A DNA stretch of 64,000 bases from Nisaea acidiphila (lineage in GTDB: Bacteria > Pseudomonadota > Alphaproteobacteria > Thalassobaculales > Thalassobaculaceae). The translations under genes and the position numbers were made by a program. The notes beneath the pieces were generated by a model, which did no database searches, had not been told where the DNA came from, and saw only the letters and a program-made list of their open reading frames with translations. The stretch is from positions 4,148,501-4,212,500 of the forward strand of contig NZ_CP102480.1 of NCBI RefSeq assembly GCF_024662015.1, read 5' to 3'. This document shows, in pieces, positions 8,617-18,137 of the stretch; positions within the stretch are counted from its first letter, which is position 1, and each line of letters begins with the position of its first letter.

Positions 8617-9840
8617 TCAGGCCTCGGTCGCCGCCCGGTCCTTCGGCAGGCGGAGCGTGATCAGGTTGGTGATTAGGATCGACCCGGCCAGCATGTAGAA
8701 GACCGAGGCGAGCCCGTAGGCGTCCGCCAGCATGCCGCCGAGGAGCGGCATGACCATCGAGAAGCCGCTTTGCGTGCCGAACATCAGGCTGGTTGCCGAG
8801 CCGCCGAGATGGTCCGGCGTCAGGTCCATCATCCAGCTATGCACCACCGGGCGGACCGCATAGAGCACGAAGCCGAGCAGCGAGATGCCGGCGATGAAGG
8901 CGGTCTCGCTGCCGAGAAAGGTGAGGCTGGCGATGATCAGGGTCGAGGCGCTGAGCCCGGCCAGCACCACGCTGCGCCGTCCCGCCCGGTCCGACCAGAT
9001 CCCGGCGACCGGCGTCGCGATCACCCCGCCGACCTGCATCGCCGCCATGGCGATGCCGATCATCACCGGGCCCGAGCCCATGTCGTGGGCGAGATAGAGC
9101 GGCAGGAAGGCGAGCAGGCCGGACTGGGTCATCGAGCGGAAGCCGCTCATGACGCAAAGGCCGAGGATCGCGCGGTTTGCGATCACGGTCCGGATGCCGT
9201 CCAGATATTCCGATAGCCCGGCCCCCTGTCCCGCATCAGTTTTCGGCCGCGCGGTCTCGTAGCGCCAGAGGCCGACGGCGAGGATCGCCGCGACGGCGAG
9301 CACGGGCAGGGCGGAGACCTCCGCCGCCTGCTGCCATCCGAGCGCGGCGATCAGCGCGCCGGCGGCAAGCGGGGCGATCGTGTCGCCGGTGCTGGCGCCG
9401 AGCCCGTGAATGGAGAGCGCGTAGCCGCGGTTCTTCGGATAGCGCGAGGAGAGGAAGGAGATCGCCGGCGGGTGCCAGAGATTGCCGGTCACCCCGATGA
9501 TCGTGACGAGACCGGCGATGGCGAGGAAGGTGCCGGCAAGCCCCATCGCGGCCAGCGCGAGCGCGCCGATGGCGACGGAGAGGATCTGGAACAGCACCTT
9601 GCGCCCGGAAATGTCGATCAGCGGCCCGCTGAAGAAATTGGCGGCGAAGGAACTGACATGGAACACGCTGACCAGCGCGCCTGTCTCGGTGTAGCTGAGA
9701 CCCAGCGTCATCGACAGCGGCGGCAGCAGCAGGTAGAAGGTCGCGGCCGTCCAGTGGATGGCGCCGTGGCCGAGCCCGACCAAAGTGATCGGAATGTTCT
9801 CCCTGAGGGTGACGCCGGTCAGGCGCTCGGAAATGGACAT
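8617..9840 (-). CDS. Major facilitator superfamily transporter
   Basis: From the ATG at 9840 (with AGGATAATCCC upstream) the protein is 407 residues with about 12 hydrophobic segments. The first part holds 'GPLIDISGRKVLFQ', a variant of the MFS loop 2-3 signature, and 'GIWSDRAGRRSVV' is its repeat in the second half. It should be an inner-membrane efflux or uptake carrier. The upstream in-frame extension to 9891 is rejected because it is polar and lacks a ribosome site. The substrate is not predictable. Confidence 0.88.
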   Translation of the reverse strand: MSISERLTGVTLRENIPITLVGLGHGAIHWTAATFYLLLPPLSMTLGLSYTETGALVSVFHVSSFAANFFSGPLIDISGRKVLFQILSVAIGALALAAMGLAGTFLAIAGLVTIIGVTGNLWHPPAISFLSSRYPKNRGYALSIHGLGASTGDTIAPLAAGALIAALGWQQAAEVSALPVLAVAAILAVGLWRYETARPKTDAGQGAGLSEYLDGIRTVIANRAILGLCVMSGFRSMTQSGLLAFLPLYLAHDMGSGPVMIGIAMAAMQVGGVIATPVAGIWSDRAGRRSVVLAGLSASTLIIASLTFLGSETAFIAGISLLGFVLYAVRPVVHSWMMDLTPDHLGGSATSLMFGTQSGFSMVMPLLGGMLADAYGLASVFYMLAGSILITNLITLRLPKDRAATEA

Positions 9841-9897
9841 GGGATTATCCTGACTTGAGGGCTGCCGGGATGTCGTCCGGCGGCCGGGCACTTCGGA

Positions 9898-10503
9898 ATG
9901 ACTTCTGAAAATAGCACGCCGGTCCAGTCGTTTGACATGCTAGTTCACGAGATGTTTGCGACGGGCTGGTTCGAGCCGCTACTGTTCGCCGTCCTGCTGC
10001 TCGCCGGGCTCTCGATCCTCTTCTACACGCTCCGGACCGGCGTGCCGCCGATGCCGTCCAACCCGATGGCGCGTGGGGCGATGTTCAGGCTCATTCCCGG
10101 CGGCGCGCAACCGAAGACGATCTACGAGCTCGGCTGCGGCTGGGGCGGGATCGCCTTCGCGCTGGCGGCGCGCTTTCCGGACGCGCGGGTCATCGCGATC
10201 GAGCTCTCGCCGCTGCCCTGGGCGGTTTGCCATGTCCGGCGCCTGTTTCAGCCGCGTCCCAATCTCGAGATCCGGCGCGGCGACTTCTTGCGCACCGATC
10301 TTTCCGGCGGCGACCTGCTGTTCTGCTATCTCATGGTCGCGCCGATGACCGCGCTGGAACGCAAGCTGAGCGCCGAGCTGCGGCCCGGTGCGCTGGTGAT
10401 CGCGAATTCCTTCGCACTGCCCGGCTGGGTGCCGGAGAAGACGGAAGTGGTCACGGAAGCGTCCTACGCCAATATCTACCGCTACCGCGCGCCGGGCCGG
10501 TAG
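9898..10503 (+). CDS. Membrane-anchored class I SAM-dependent methyltransferase
   Basis: This 201-residue protein has one strong N-terminal transmembrane helix at about 24-43. It is followed by a compact Rossmann methyltransferase domain with motif I 'YELGCGWGGIAFALA' and the acidic strand-2 end 'VIAIELSPLP'. A late 'GDLLFCYLM' strand lies where motif IV is expected. Anchoring suggests a membrane-associated or lipid-like acceptor, which is inference. It is transcribed away from the MFS gene from a 57-base intergenic region. Confidence 0.75.
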   Translation: MTSENSTPVQSFDMLVHEMFATGWFEPLLFAVLLLAGLSILFYTLRTGVPPMPSNPMARGAMFRLIPGGAQPKTIYELGCGWGGIAFALAARFPDARVIAIELSPLPWAVCHVRRLFQPRPNLEIRRGDFLRTDLSGGDLLFCYLMVAPMTALERKLSAELRPGALVIANSFALPGWVPEKTEVVTEASYANIYRYRAPGR

Positions 10504-10506
10504 CGC

Positions 10507-12138
10507 TCAATCCAGCTCCGCCTCCAGAGCGGCGTCCTTGGCCGGGCTGTCGATCCGCGGCGGCCCCTCCGTCGTCACCGCGCCGCTCATATGGCTGGCA
10601 ATGCGCCAGACATGGTAGGCGCAGCGATGCAGCCAGCGGATGCCGTCGAGACGTCCGATCGCATCGTCGAGCGAGAGTTCCCGGGCGGCGGCGGCGCGCG
10701 CCGCATCGTCCCTCAGCCGCCGTCTCTCCTCCCGAAGGGACTTCCGCAACGCGTCGAAGATCTCTTCCGCGGCCGCCGGGTCCTGCGCGTCCGTAAAGGT
10801 CTTGAGAGCGGCGGCGAAGTCCCGGCGCGCCTGCTGGAGCGCCGGATCGCGCGCGATTGTCTCGATCCGCCCGCTGCGGCCGACGCGGTGGAAGAGACGC
10901 CGCAGGTGATCGAGCGCATGCATCGCGGCGACGAACCGTCCGGGATCGGAAGCGGGGTCGAGCCGTGGCTGGATGTCCTCCGCATAACGTTCGGCTTTGC
11001 CGATCGCATCTCCGATTTCCGCCAAATCGGATTCCGACCGGTGCCGGACCGGATCGGTCATTGCCTGCTCGATCAGATCGAACAGACGGTAGGAACACTC
11101 ACCGAGCGTGCCGGCGAGCGCGTCCGTCGCGGCGCTCGTGTCCGGCAGCAGGTTGCGGTCGAGACGACGGGCGAGATCCGCGCCGTCCTCCGGAATCAGC
11201 CAGAGGATCAGGCGCGCGAACCGGTGGGTGAAAGGCAGGATGAGGAGCACCCCGAGCGTGTTGAAGGCGGAGTGGAAGGCGACCAGAGCGACCTGCTCCG
11301 AGCCGACGACAGCGGGGTCGGCGAAATGCGCCGCGATAGCGGCGAACGGCGTCAGAAGGCAGAACGCCATTAAGCCGGTCAGCAGGTTGTAGACGACGTG
11401 GGCGGCGCCGGTCTGGCGCATCGCGGAGGATCCGCCGACCGTGGCCAGGATTGCGGTGAAGGTGGTGGCGATATCCATACCGATCACCATTGCCATCGCC
11501 TGCGGCAGGGTGATCGCTCCGCTGCCGAGCGCCACCATCGCCGTCGCCACTCCGGCACTGGAAGACTGGGTGACCAGGGTGATCGCGGCCCCGATCGCGA
11601 CCAGCTGCAGGCGGCCGAGAAGGGTGTCGGAGGGGAAGTCGGCCGGCGTGACCGCGCCTTCGAAGAGCTGCATGCCCTGCTGCATGGTGTCGAGGCCGAT
11701 GAAGATCAGGCAGAAACCGGCAAGTGCCCAGCCTGCCTGCGCGGTGCGGGCGCGCCCGAACATCTTGACCAGCACCGCGATCAGCAGAACCGGGAGCAGG
11801 ATCGCGCCGAGCTTCAGCTTGAATCCGATCAGCGCGACCATCCAGCCGGTGACGGTGGTCCCGATATTGGCCCCGAAGATGATCCCGAGCGCCTGCGGGA
11901 AGCTGAGCAGGCCGGCCCCGACGAAACCGACGGCGGTCACCGTGGTCGCGCTGGAAGACTGGATAACCGCGGTGGTCAGCGCGCCGGTCGCGGCGCCGGA
12001 GACCGGGCTGTTGGTGAAAGCCGCGAGCAGCCGGCGCTGGCTATCGCCGATCAGGCTCTTCAGCCCGTCCGTCAGGATCAGCATCCCGATGAGGAAAAGG
12101 CCCACTCCGCCAATGGCAACCGCTGCGCTCGCGAGCAT
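10507..12138 (-). CDS. Na+/phosphate cotransporter family protein with PhoU-like C-terminal domain
   Basis: The 543-residue protein has two inverted Na/Pi repeats, each with the hallmark QSSSA sequence ('VIQSSSATT' near 60 and 'VTQSSSAGV' further on) in hydrophobic hairpins. The remaining C-terminal 200 or so residues are soluble, helical and Arg/Glu-rich, like the PhoU-like tail of YjbB/NptA-type proteins. It should move phosphate across the inner membrane coupled to Na+; bacterial members can act in efflux. It converges on the methyltransferase gene with 3 bases between the stops. Confidence 0.9.
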   Translation of the reverse strand: MLASAAVAIGGVGLFLIGMLILTDGLKSLIGDSQRRLLAAFTNSPVSGAATGALTTAVIQSSSATTVTAVGFVGAGLLSFPQALGIIFGANIGTTVTGWMVALIGFKLKLGAILLPVLLIAVLVKMFGRARTAQAGWALAGFCLIFIGLDTMQQGMQLFEGAVTPADFPSDTLLGRLQLVAIGAAITLVTQSSSAGVATAMVALGSGAITLPQAMAMVIGMDIATTFTAILATVGGSSAMRQTGAAHVVYNLLTGLMAFCLLTPFAAIAAHFADPAVVGSEQVALVAFHSAFNTLGVLLILPFTHRFARLILWLIPEDGADLARRLDRNLLPDTSAATDALAGTLGECSYRLFDLIEQAMTDPVRHRSESDLAEIGDAIGKAERYAEDIQPRLDPASDPGRFVAAMHALDHLRRLFHRVGRSGRIETIARDPALQQARRDFAAALKTFTDAQDPAAAEEIFDALRKSLREERRRLRDDAARAAAARELSLDDAIGRLDGIRWLHRCAYHVWRIASHMSGAVTTEGPPRIDSPAKDAALEAELD

Positions 12139-12164
12139 GGTGTCCGTTCAGTCCCCCGTGCCGC

Positions 12165-13019
12165 TCAGAAGCCAAGGCGCTCGGCGTGCCAGCGCAGGTG
12201 GTCCTCGATGAAGGTAGCGATGAAATAGTAGGAATGATCGTAACCCGGCTGGCGGCGCAGCGAGAGCCGAATACCCGCTGCATCGCAGGCGGCCTCCAGC
12301 AATTCGGGTTTCAACTGGCCCTCCAGAAACCCGTCCTCGAGTCCCTGGTCGACGAAAATCGCCGGCACCCGGGCGCCGTCCTCGATCAAGGCGCAGGCAT
12401 CGTATTCGCGCCATTTCGCCCGGTTCGGCCCGATATAGCCGGTCAACGCCTTGTCGCCCCAGGGGCAGCGCATCGGAGCGCAGATCGGCGCGAAAGCGGA
12501 GACCCCCTTGAAGCGCTCCGGATTGCGGAGCGCGATGGTCAGCGCGCCGTGCCCACCCATCGAATGGCCGGTGATCGCCTGCCGTTCCATGTCGAGCGGC
12601 AGGGCCTGTCCGACGAGCGCCGGCAATTCAGTCTCGATGTAGCTGCGCATCCGGTAATGGGCCGACCACGGCGCCTCGGTCGCGTCGACATAGAACCCGG
12701 CCCCGAGGCCGAAATCGTAGGCGCCGTCCGGGTCGTCGGGAACCTCGTCGCCGCGCGGGCTGGTGTCCGGCGCGATCAGCGCGACCCCGAGCTCGGCCGC
12801 GACCCGCTGCGCGCCTGCCTTGACGGTGAAATTCTCCTCCGTGCAGGTCAGGCCGGAGAGATACCAAAGCACCGGGACGTCCATCTTATCGGCCTGCGGA
12901 GGCAGAAAGGCGGCGAAACGCATCTCCGTGCCGGTCTCCTCCGACCGGTGCGTATAGACAAACTGCTTGCCGCCGAACGCCTTGGCTTCGGAAACGGTCG
13001 TCAGGCCCGGTGCACTCAT
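12165..13019 (-). CDS. fghA: S-formylglutathione hydrolase
   Basis: This 284-residue protein matches the esterase D/FghA family along its length: 'LSGLTCTEENF' at 55-64, 'APDTSPRG' at 83-90, nucleophile Ser153 in GHSMGGHG, and the C-terminal 'GYDHSYYF' carrying the catalytic His. It hydrolyses S-formylglutathione to formate and glutathione, the last step of glutathione-dependent formaldehyde detoxification. The usual partner, S-(hydroxymethyl)glutathione dehydrogenase, is not adjacent. It lies 26 bases upstream of the Na/Pi gene on the same strand. Confidence 0.93.
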   Translation of the reverse strand: MSAPGLTTVSEAKAFGGKQFVYTHRSEETGTEMRFAAFLPPQADKMDVPVLWYLSGLTCTEENFTVKAGAQRVAAELGVALIAPDTSPRGDEVPDDPDGAYDFGLGAGFYVDATEAPWSAHYRMRSYIETELPALVGQALPLDMERQAITGHSMGGHGALTIALRNPERFKGVSAFAPICAPMRCPWGDKALTGYIGPNRAKWREYDACALIEDGARVPAIFVDQGLEDGFLEGQLKPELLEAACDAAGIRLSLRRQPGYDHSYYFIATFIEDHLRWHAERLGF

Positions 13020-13197
13020 CTTCTCTCTTCCTATTCAGGGTATCTTGCCGGGAGGCTACACCAAGGCCGGATGCCGATAAACACGGCGTCGCCTTTATGG
13101 CGCCGAGAGGCAATGAAGGGTCCCTTTCGGGTTATCGGGGTTATGTCCGCCACCTTAGATCTCTAGGATGCGGGCTCAGCCGGATAAGAGGGACCCC

Positions 13198-14436
13198 ATG
13201 CCGAAAATCAATGCCGAACGCCTCCTGAACGATCTGAAGACGCTGCGCTCGATCGGCGCGGTCGAGACCGGCGTGGTACGGCCTGCGCTCAGCGAGAAGG
13301 ATCTCGAAGCGCGGCGCTGGCTGAAGCAGCGCTTCGAGGAGGCGGGGCTCGACACCACGCTGGACGGCGTCGCCAATGTCATCGGACGCTCCACGAAAAA
13401 CGGCCCGGCGCTGATCGTCGGCTCGCATTCGGACACACAGCCGCGCGGCGGCTGGCTCGACGGTGCGCTCGGCGTGATCTACGGCCTCGAGGTCGCGCGG
13501 GCGCTCGCCGAGGATCCGGAGACCTCCGATCTCGCGGTCGATGTCGTCTCCTGGCAGGACGAAGAGAGCCGGTTCTATGGTTGTCTCGGCTCGCGCTCCT
13601 GGATCGGCGTGGCGGACTCAGAGGTCGAAGCGAAGGCCACCGACCGGGATGGCGTGAAGCTGACCGACGCGCTGGCGGCCGCGGGCCTTACGGACGTGCC
13701 GCGGGCGCGGATGGAGGAGGGGCGCTATGTCGGCTACCTCGAGGCGCATATCGAGCAAGGCGCCTGGCTGGAAGAGGCCGGCGAGCAGATCGGCGTGGTG
13801 ACCAGCATCGTCGGTATCCGCGGCATGACGCTGACCTTCGAGGGCGAACAGAACCATGCCGGGACCACGACCATGGCAAGGCGCAAGGACGCGGCGACGG
13901 CGCTCTTCAAGGCGGCGAGCCGGATCCACGAGGAATTTCCGAAACACGCCAAGCCGACCACGGTCTGGACCATCGGCCGGGTCTCGATCGAGCCGGGCGC
14001 GGCCTCCATCGTGCCCGGTTATGCCGAGCTGACCCTGCAGTTCCGCGACAGCGAAGACGCACTGCTCGACAAATACGAGGAGATCGTCGAGGAGATCGTC
14101 GCCGCCATCAACGCGGAGGGCCGGGTGAAGGCCGCCGCGACCCGAAACCGTACGCCGGTGCGGCCGTCGGACATGGACGACGGCTTCCAGCAGCATCTCG
14201 CGGCGGCCGCCGAGAAGACCTCGCCCGGCAAATGGCGCCGGATGCCGAGCGCGGCGGGACACGATCCGATGGTGCTCGTCGACGCGCTGCCCTGCGCGAT
14301 GCTGTTCATACCGTCGATCGACGGGATCAGTCACGATTTCGCCGAGGACAGCCACGAGGAGGATATCGTCGCCGGCTGCCAGGTGCTGGCGGATGCCGCG
14401 GCTTCGATCCTGAAAACCGCGCAGGAGAAGAGTTAA
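13198..14436 (+). CDS. M20-family Zn-dependent amidohydrolase (allantoate/N-carbamoyl-amino-acid hydrolase type)
   Basis: From ATG 13198 (after GAGGGACCCC) the protein is 412 residues. 'GSHSDTQPRGGWLDGALGV' supplies His77 and Asp88 as metal ligands and 'WQDEESRF' the Glu pair at 122-123. The dimerisation block 'GIRGMTLTFEGEQNHAG' and the late 'PSAAGHDPM' are typical of the hydantoinase/carbamoylase subgroup. It should cleave an N-carbamoyl or ureido amide. Its TAA overlaps the next ATG (TAATG), so the downstream hydratase is translationally coupled and probably acts in the same degradation route. Confidence 0.88.
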   Translation: MPKINAERLLNDLKTLRSIGAVETGVVRPALSEKDLEARRWLKQRFEEAGLDTTLDGVANVIGRSTKNGPALIVGSHSDTQPRGGWLDGALGVIYGLEVARALAEDPETSDLAVDVVSWQDEESRFYGCLGSRSWIGVADSEVEAKATDRDGVKLTDALAAAGLTDVPRARMEEGRYVGYLEAHIEQGAWLEEAGEQIGVVTSIVGIRGMTLTFEGEQNHAGTTTMARRKDAATALFKAASRIHEEFPKHAKPTTVWTIGRVSIEPGAASIVPGYAELTLQFRDSEDALLDKYEEIVEEIVAAINAEGRVKAAATRNRTPVRPSDMDDGFQQHLAAAAEKTSPGKWRRMPSAAGHDPMVLVDALPCAMLFIPSIDGISHDFAEDSHEEDIVAGCQVLADAAASILKTAQEKS

Positions 14437-15230
14437 TGACGGAGAACGACCGCATTCCGAAAGCCGTCGACTGGCTCGCCAAGGCCCGCCTCGGCGGCGG
14501 GCCGACCGAGCGGCTTCCCGACGAACTCATGCCCGTGACGGAAGCGGAAGGTTACGCTCTGCAGGCCCGGCTGAACGCCCATCTGACCCAGGCCGGGTTC
14601 GGGCCGGTGGTCGGTCACAAGATCGGCTGTACCACGCCGGTCATGCAGGATTACATGAAGATCGACCATCCCTGCGCGGGTGAGATCTTCGCCACGATGG
14701 AATTTCACGAGCGCGCCGACGTCCAGATCGATCTCTATCACCGGATCGGGATCGAAGTGGAGATCGGCGCGCTGCTGTCGCACGAACTGGTGGCCGACGG
14801 GCCTTTCGATCGCGACAATGTGGGCGGCTATGTCGAGGCGATCATGCCGGCGGTGGAATTGGTCGACGACCGCTACGCGGACTGGCGATCGCTTCCCATG
14901 CCGATGCTGGTCGCCGACAATTTCTTCAATTCGGGCGCGGTGCTCGGAGCACCGGTCCTGAACTGGGAAGGCATCGATCTGCCGGGGATCGCCGGAAGCC
15001 TCTATATCGACGGAGAAGAGGCGGGGACGGGAACCGGCGCGGACATTCTCGGGCACCCGTTCGAGGCGCTCGCCTGGCTCGCCAATCTGCGTCAACAGCA
15101 GGGCTGTCCGCTTCAGGCCGGAGAATTCGTTCTCCTCGGCAGCGTGGTGAAAACGGTTCATTTCGATGCGCCGGCCCGTTGCGTCGCCGATCTCGGCGAA
15201 CTTGGCTGTGTCGAGGTCAATTTCCTCTGA
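14436..15230 (+). CDS. 2-keto-4-pentenoate hydratase / fumarylacetoacetate-hydrolase-fold protein
   Basis: A 264-residue protein starting one base inside the previous stop. 'VVGHKIGCTTPVMQ' near the N-terminus, 'IGIEVEIGALL' with its ExE metal ligands, and 'ADNFFNSGAVLG' are the marks of the MhpD/hydratase family (2-hydroxypent-2,4-dienoate hydratase or related decarboxylase). The family adds water to, or decarboxylates, 2-oxo-enoates with Mg2+. The coupling to an M20 hydrolase suggests a heterocycle-degradation or amino-acid side pathway rather than a full meta-cleavage operon; no ring-cleavage dioxygenase is nearby. Confidence 0.85.
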   Translation: MTENDRIPKAVDWLAKARLGGGPTERLPDELMPVTEAEGYALQARLNAHLTQAGFGPVVGHKIGCTTPVMQDYMKIDHPCAGEIFATMEFHERADVQIDLYHRIGIEVEIGALLSHELVADGPFDRDNVGGYVEAIMPAVELVDDRYADWRSLPMPMLVADNFFNSGAVLGAPVLNWEGIDLPGIAGSLYIDGEEAGTGTGADILGHPFEALAWLANLRQQQGCPLQAGEFVLLGSVVKTVHFDAPARCVADLGELGCVEVNFL

Positions 15231-15432
15231 GCCACCGGGTGAGCGCCGCGATTCGCTCGTGCGATCACGTGAGATGCGTGCGGCGGCGAAAACCGTTCTG
15301 CCCTTGTTCGTGCCAAGCGTTCCGCGCGTCTTGTGCTGCACACATCGCGGTGCCAACATTTTCCAGGCTGCGCCGGCACATGGCATTCCGCCAATTCGGC
15401 TAGATGGAATTCGGATCTGAGACGGGATTGAT

Positions 15433-16143
15433 ATGGCAACTTTCGTACTCGTTCACGGGGCATGGCACGGCGGATGGTGCTGGCGGCGGGTCGCGGACCG
15501 GCTGCGTGCGGCGGGACACGATGTCTTCACCCCGACCTTGACCGGGCTCGCGGACCGTTCTCATCTTTTGACCCCCAATGTAACGCTGCAGACCCATGTG
15601 CTCGACATCGCCAATCTTCTCGAATGGGAGGATCTGAACGATGTTGTGCTGTGTGGCCACTCCTATGGCGGGATGGTGATCACCGGCGCAGCCGACCGTC
15701 AGAGCGAGCGCATCAAATCGCTCGTCTATGTGGACGCCTTCGTGCCTGGTGACGGCGAGTGCGCGATGGATTCCCGACCGCCGGAACGCGTGAAACTCGC
15801 CTATGAGCAGGTTCGGACGGTCGGAGAGGGCTGGTGGATGCCGCCAACGCCCGCCGCGTCCTTCCGTGTTAACGAAGCGGATCAGGCCTGGGTAGACTCG
15901 AAATGCACCAACTTTCCGATCGCGTGCTTCACCCAAAGGCTGTATCTGACTGGCGCGGCTGATCGGGTCGCGTCGAGATATTACGTCCGGGCTGCGGGCT
16001 ACAAAGCGCCTCAGTTCGATGCCTGCGTCGAAAGACTTGCCGGCGTTCCGGGATGGACGGTCAGCGAAATGCCTTGTGGGCATGACATCATGGTCGACAT
16101 GCCGGAAGAGCTGACAGCGCTTCTCGCAGAGGCAGGATGCTAG
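15433..16143 (+). CDS. Alpha/beta hydrolase (esterase/hydroxynitrile-lyase-like subgroup)
   Basis: This 236-residue protein opens with 'FVLVHGAWHGGWCWRRV', the oxyanion strand typical of the plant-esterase-like group. It has the nucleophile elbow GHSYGG (Ser at about 77), an acidic turn near 'RVASRYYVRA', and the catalytic His in 'MPCGHDIMVDMPEEL' near the end. It should be a small cytoplasmic esterase or amidase. It stands alone, with about 200 non-coding bases either side. Confidence 0.85.
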   Translation: MATFVLVHGAWHGGWCWRRVADRLRAAGHDVFTPTLTGLADRSHLLTPNVTLQTHVLDIANLLEWEDLNDVVLCGHSYGGMVITGAADRQSERIKSLVYVDAFVPGDGECAMDSRPPERVKLAYEQVRTVGEGWWMPPTPAASFRVNEADQAWVDSKCTNFPIACFTQRLYLTGAADRVASRYYVRAAGYKAPQFDACVERLAGVPGWTVSEMPCGHDIMVDMPEELTALLAEAGC

Positions 16144-16355
16144 ACTGTGGAGCGTCCCGATCTTGCCGAAGCTGGTCACAAAGACGCGTCGCGCTCCTGT
16201 TCCGTATTCTCTCAATACGGGAACTCCCGTGACGGTTTGTGCGTTTACGGATTCTTAGGAGCCTTAACCCTAAAAGGTTTGATCAACGAGTTTTGCGTCC
16301 GACCCGCTTGCCGGGACAACGTTGCCCGCTCCCGGTCCGCTCATAGGACCCGATC

Positions 16356-18047
16356 ATGAGTAGTTTGGACATTGCCGGACAGTTCAGTGCTTTCGATGCG
16401 TTGAGAGACGGAGTCTTTCTGATCGATTCCAATGGGCTTGTGGTCGCGGTGAACGAGGCCGGCACGGAAATGGTCGGCCTGGAACGGATGCGTCTGGTCG
16501 GTACCCCGATCCAAAAATATTTTCCCGATTGCGAAAGCGTTCTTCAAAGCGGTGACGGCGACGTTGTCGAGCTTAACGGTCGACGTGCGGACGGTGGCGC
16601 GATGCTCGTCGAAGGGCGGTCGACAGAAACGGCAGATGGGGGCAGAACCTGTTCGATCCTGGTCCTCAGGGATCGCCGGACCAGGGTTGCGCTCGAAGAG
16701 AAGCTCGTCTGGGCGGCATTCAACGATCCCGCAACGCGGTTGCCAAATCTCCTCGGCTTCTGCAGCCATCTGGGTCAGCGGCTGCAGACTGGCGATTTTG
16801 CCGGGGGCGGCCGCGAAATGGTCGTTGCGATATCGCTCGGGCGGCTAGGTTTCTTCGCAGGAACGCTCGGCGAAGCCACCCGCGCGCGGATTGTGCGGGA
16901 AGCGGGCGACCGCCTTGGGCGTCTCGATGCTGTCCTTGAAGTGGCGCTGCTGGACGACTCCACACTCGGTGTGATTGCCGCACTTGGGCAGGATGAAGAC
17001 GCGATCGACGAGTTCATCGGCGCGCTTAGAACTTGTGTGGAAGTCAGCTATTCTCCCAGTGAGAATGCAGCGCGCATCGTGCCGCATTTCGGCATAAGCC
17101 GGATCACCGACCTGCAGCTGGACCCGGAGGATATCGTCCGCAAGGCGCGCTTTGCCTTGAACAGCTCCATGCAGAAAGCTCAGGGAAGTGTCGAGATATA
17201 CCGCGACGAGACTCACCGGGCAGCGGTTGAGAACCTGGTCGTGGAACACGATCTGCGGCGCGCGATTTCCGAGCGTCCGGAAGAGTTCTGGCTTGCCTAT
17301 CAGCCGAAGGTCGATTGCGATACCGGCGAGCTTGTGGGGTTCGAGGCGCTGCTGCGCTGGAACCACCCGAAGAGAGGGAAGGTTCCGCCGAACGAGTTCT
17401 TTCCCGTTGCCCGCCAGGCGGGCATTGCCTCCGATTTGACCGATATCGTTCTGGAGCGTCTCGTTTCCCAACTGAAGGAATGGCGGGATGCGGGGCTCCG
17501 GACCGTCCCTGTCGCGTTCAATATCGCGGCGGACGACGTACGCGAGGGCCGCCTTGTTCCGATGCTCGACCGTATGTTGCGCGAGGCCGATTTGCCTCCG
17601 AGCATTCTCGAATGCGAGCTCACGGAAACCAGCATCGTTGCCGATGTGACCGCTGCGAAGAAAATATTCGAAAAGCTGGTGGCAATGGGACTCACCACGG
17701 CCGTGGACGATTTCGGAACCGGCTATTCTTCTCTGGTTCACCTCACCGACCTGCCGATCAACGTGGTCAAGATAGACAAATCTTTCGTGCAGACGATGGA
17801 TACGAGCACGGGTAGCAAGGCGATCATTCAGGCGATTATCGCCATGACATCGGCAATGGGATCTGTCTCGATCGCGGAAGGTGTCGAAACGCATGCCCAA
17901 CTGCGGGAGATCCGCGATCATGGCTGCAGGCTCGTGCAGGGATATCTCTTCGACCCGCCTTTGACGCCGGACGCCGCCGCGGACCGACTGGCGGAAAAAC
18001 GGCCCTATGCTGCGCGTCTCCAGCCGGATATGGCTTTGCTGGTTTAG
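16356..18047 (+). CDS. PAS - degenerate GGDEF - EAL protein, predicted c-di-GMP phosphodiesterase
   Basis: 563 residues in three parts. A PAS-like sensor occupies about 8-110 ('ALRDGVFLIDSNGLVVAVNEAG'). A GGDEF-fold domain at about 120-285 has lost its signature: where GGDEF should be it reads 'ALLDDSTLGV', so cyclase activity is unlikely. An intact EAL domain follows at about 300-545, with Glu330 in EALLRW and 'DDFGTGYSSL' plus 'KIDKSFV'. It is expected to hydrolyse c-di-GMP, perhaps with the GGDEF relic as a regulatory site. The next gene, a two-TM protein, lies 90 bases downstream. Confidence 0.88.
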   Translation: MSSLDIAGQFSAFDALRDGVFLIDSNGLVVAVNEAGTEMVGLERMRLVGTPIQKYFPDCESVLQSGDGDVVELNGRRADGGAMLVEGRSTETADGGRTCSILVLRDRRTRVALEEKLVWAAFNDPATRLPNLLGFCSHLGQRLQTGDFAGGGREMVVAISLGRLGFFAGTLGEATRARIVREAGDRLGRLDAVLEVALLDDSTLGVIAALGQDEDAIDEFIGALRTCVEVSYSPSENAARIVPHFGISRITDLQLDPEDIVRKARFALNSSMQKAQGSVEIYRDETHRAAVENLVVEHDLRRAISERPEEFWLAYQPKVDCDTGELVGFEALLRWNHPKRGKVPPNEFFPVARQAGIASDLTDIVLERLVSQLKEWRDAGLRTVPVAFNIAADDVREGRLVPMLDRMLREADLPPSILECELTETSIVADVTAAKKIFEKLVAMGLTTAVDDFGTGYSSLVHLTDLPINVVKIDKSFVQTMDTSTGSKAIIQAIIAMTSAMGSVSIAEGVETHAQLREIRDHGCRLVQGYLFDPPLTPDAAADRLAEKRPYAARLQPDMALLV

Positions 18048-18137
18048 GGTGCGGTCGATGGCCTCTCCGTTACATGATATTGATCCGGTTCCGGCAAGGG
18101 ACAACCGTTCGGCAATCTGTAGCGCGGAGACGGAATA

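Noticed and set aside
13581-14435. Upstream part of the open frame that holds the hydratase
   Set aside because: The bases before 14436 lie within the M20 gene, read in another frame; only 14436-15230 is homologous to a real family.
16144-16355. Possible small RNA or riboswitch in a 212-base gap
   Set aside because: An imperfect hairpin (GTTCCGTATT with AATACGGGAAC near 16199-16223) is present, but no known aptamer pattern or convincing terminator was recognised.
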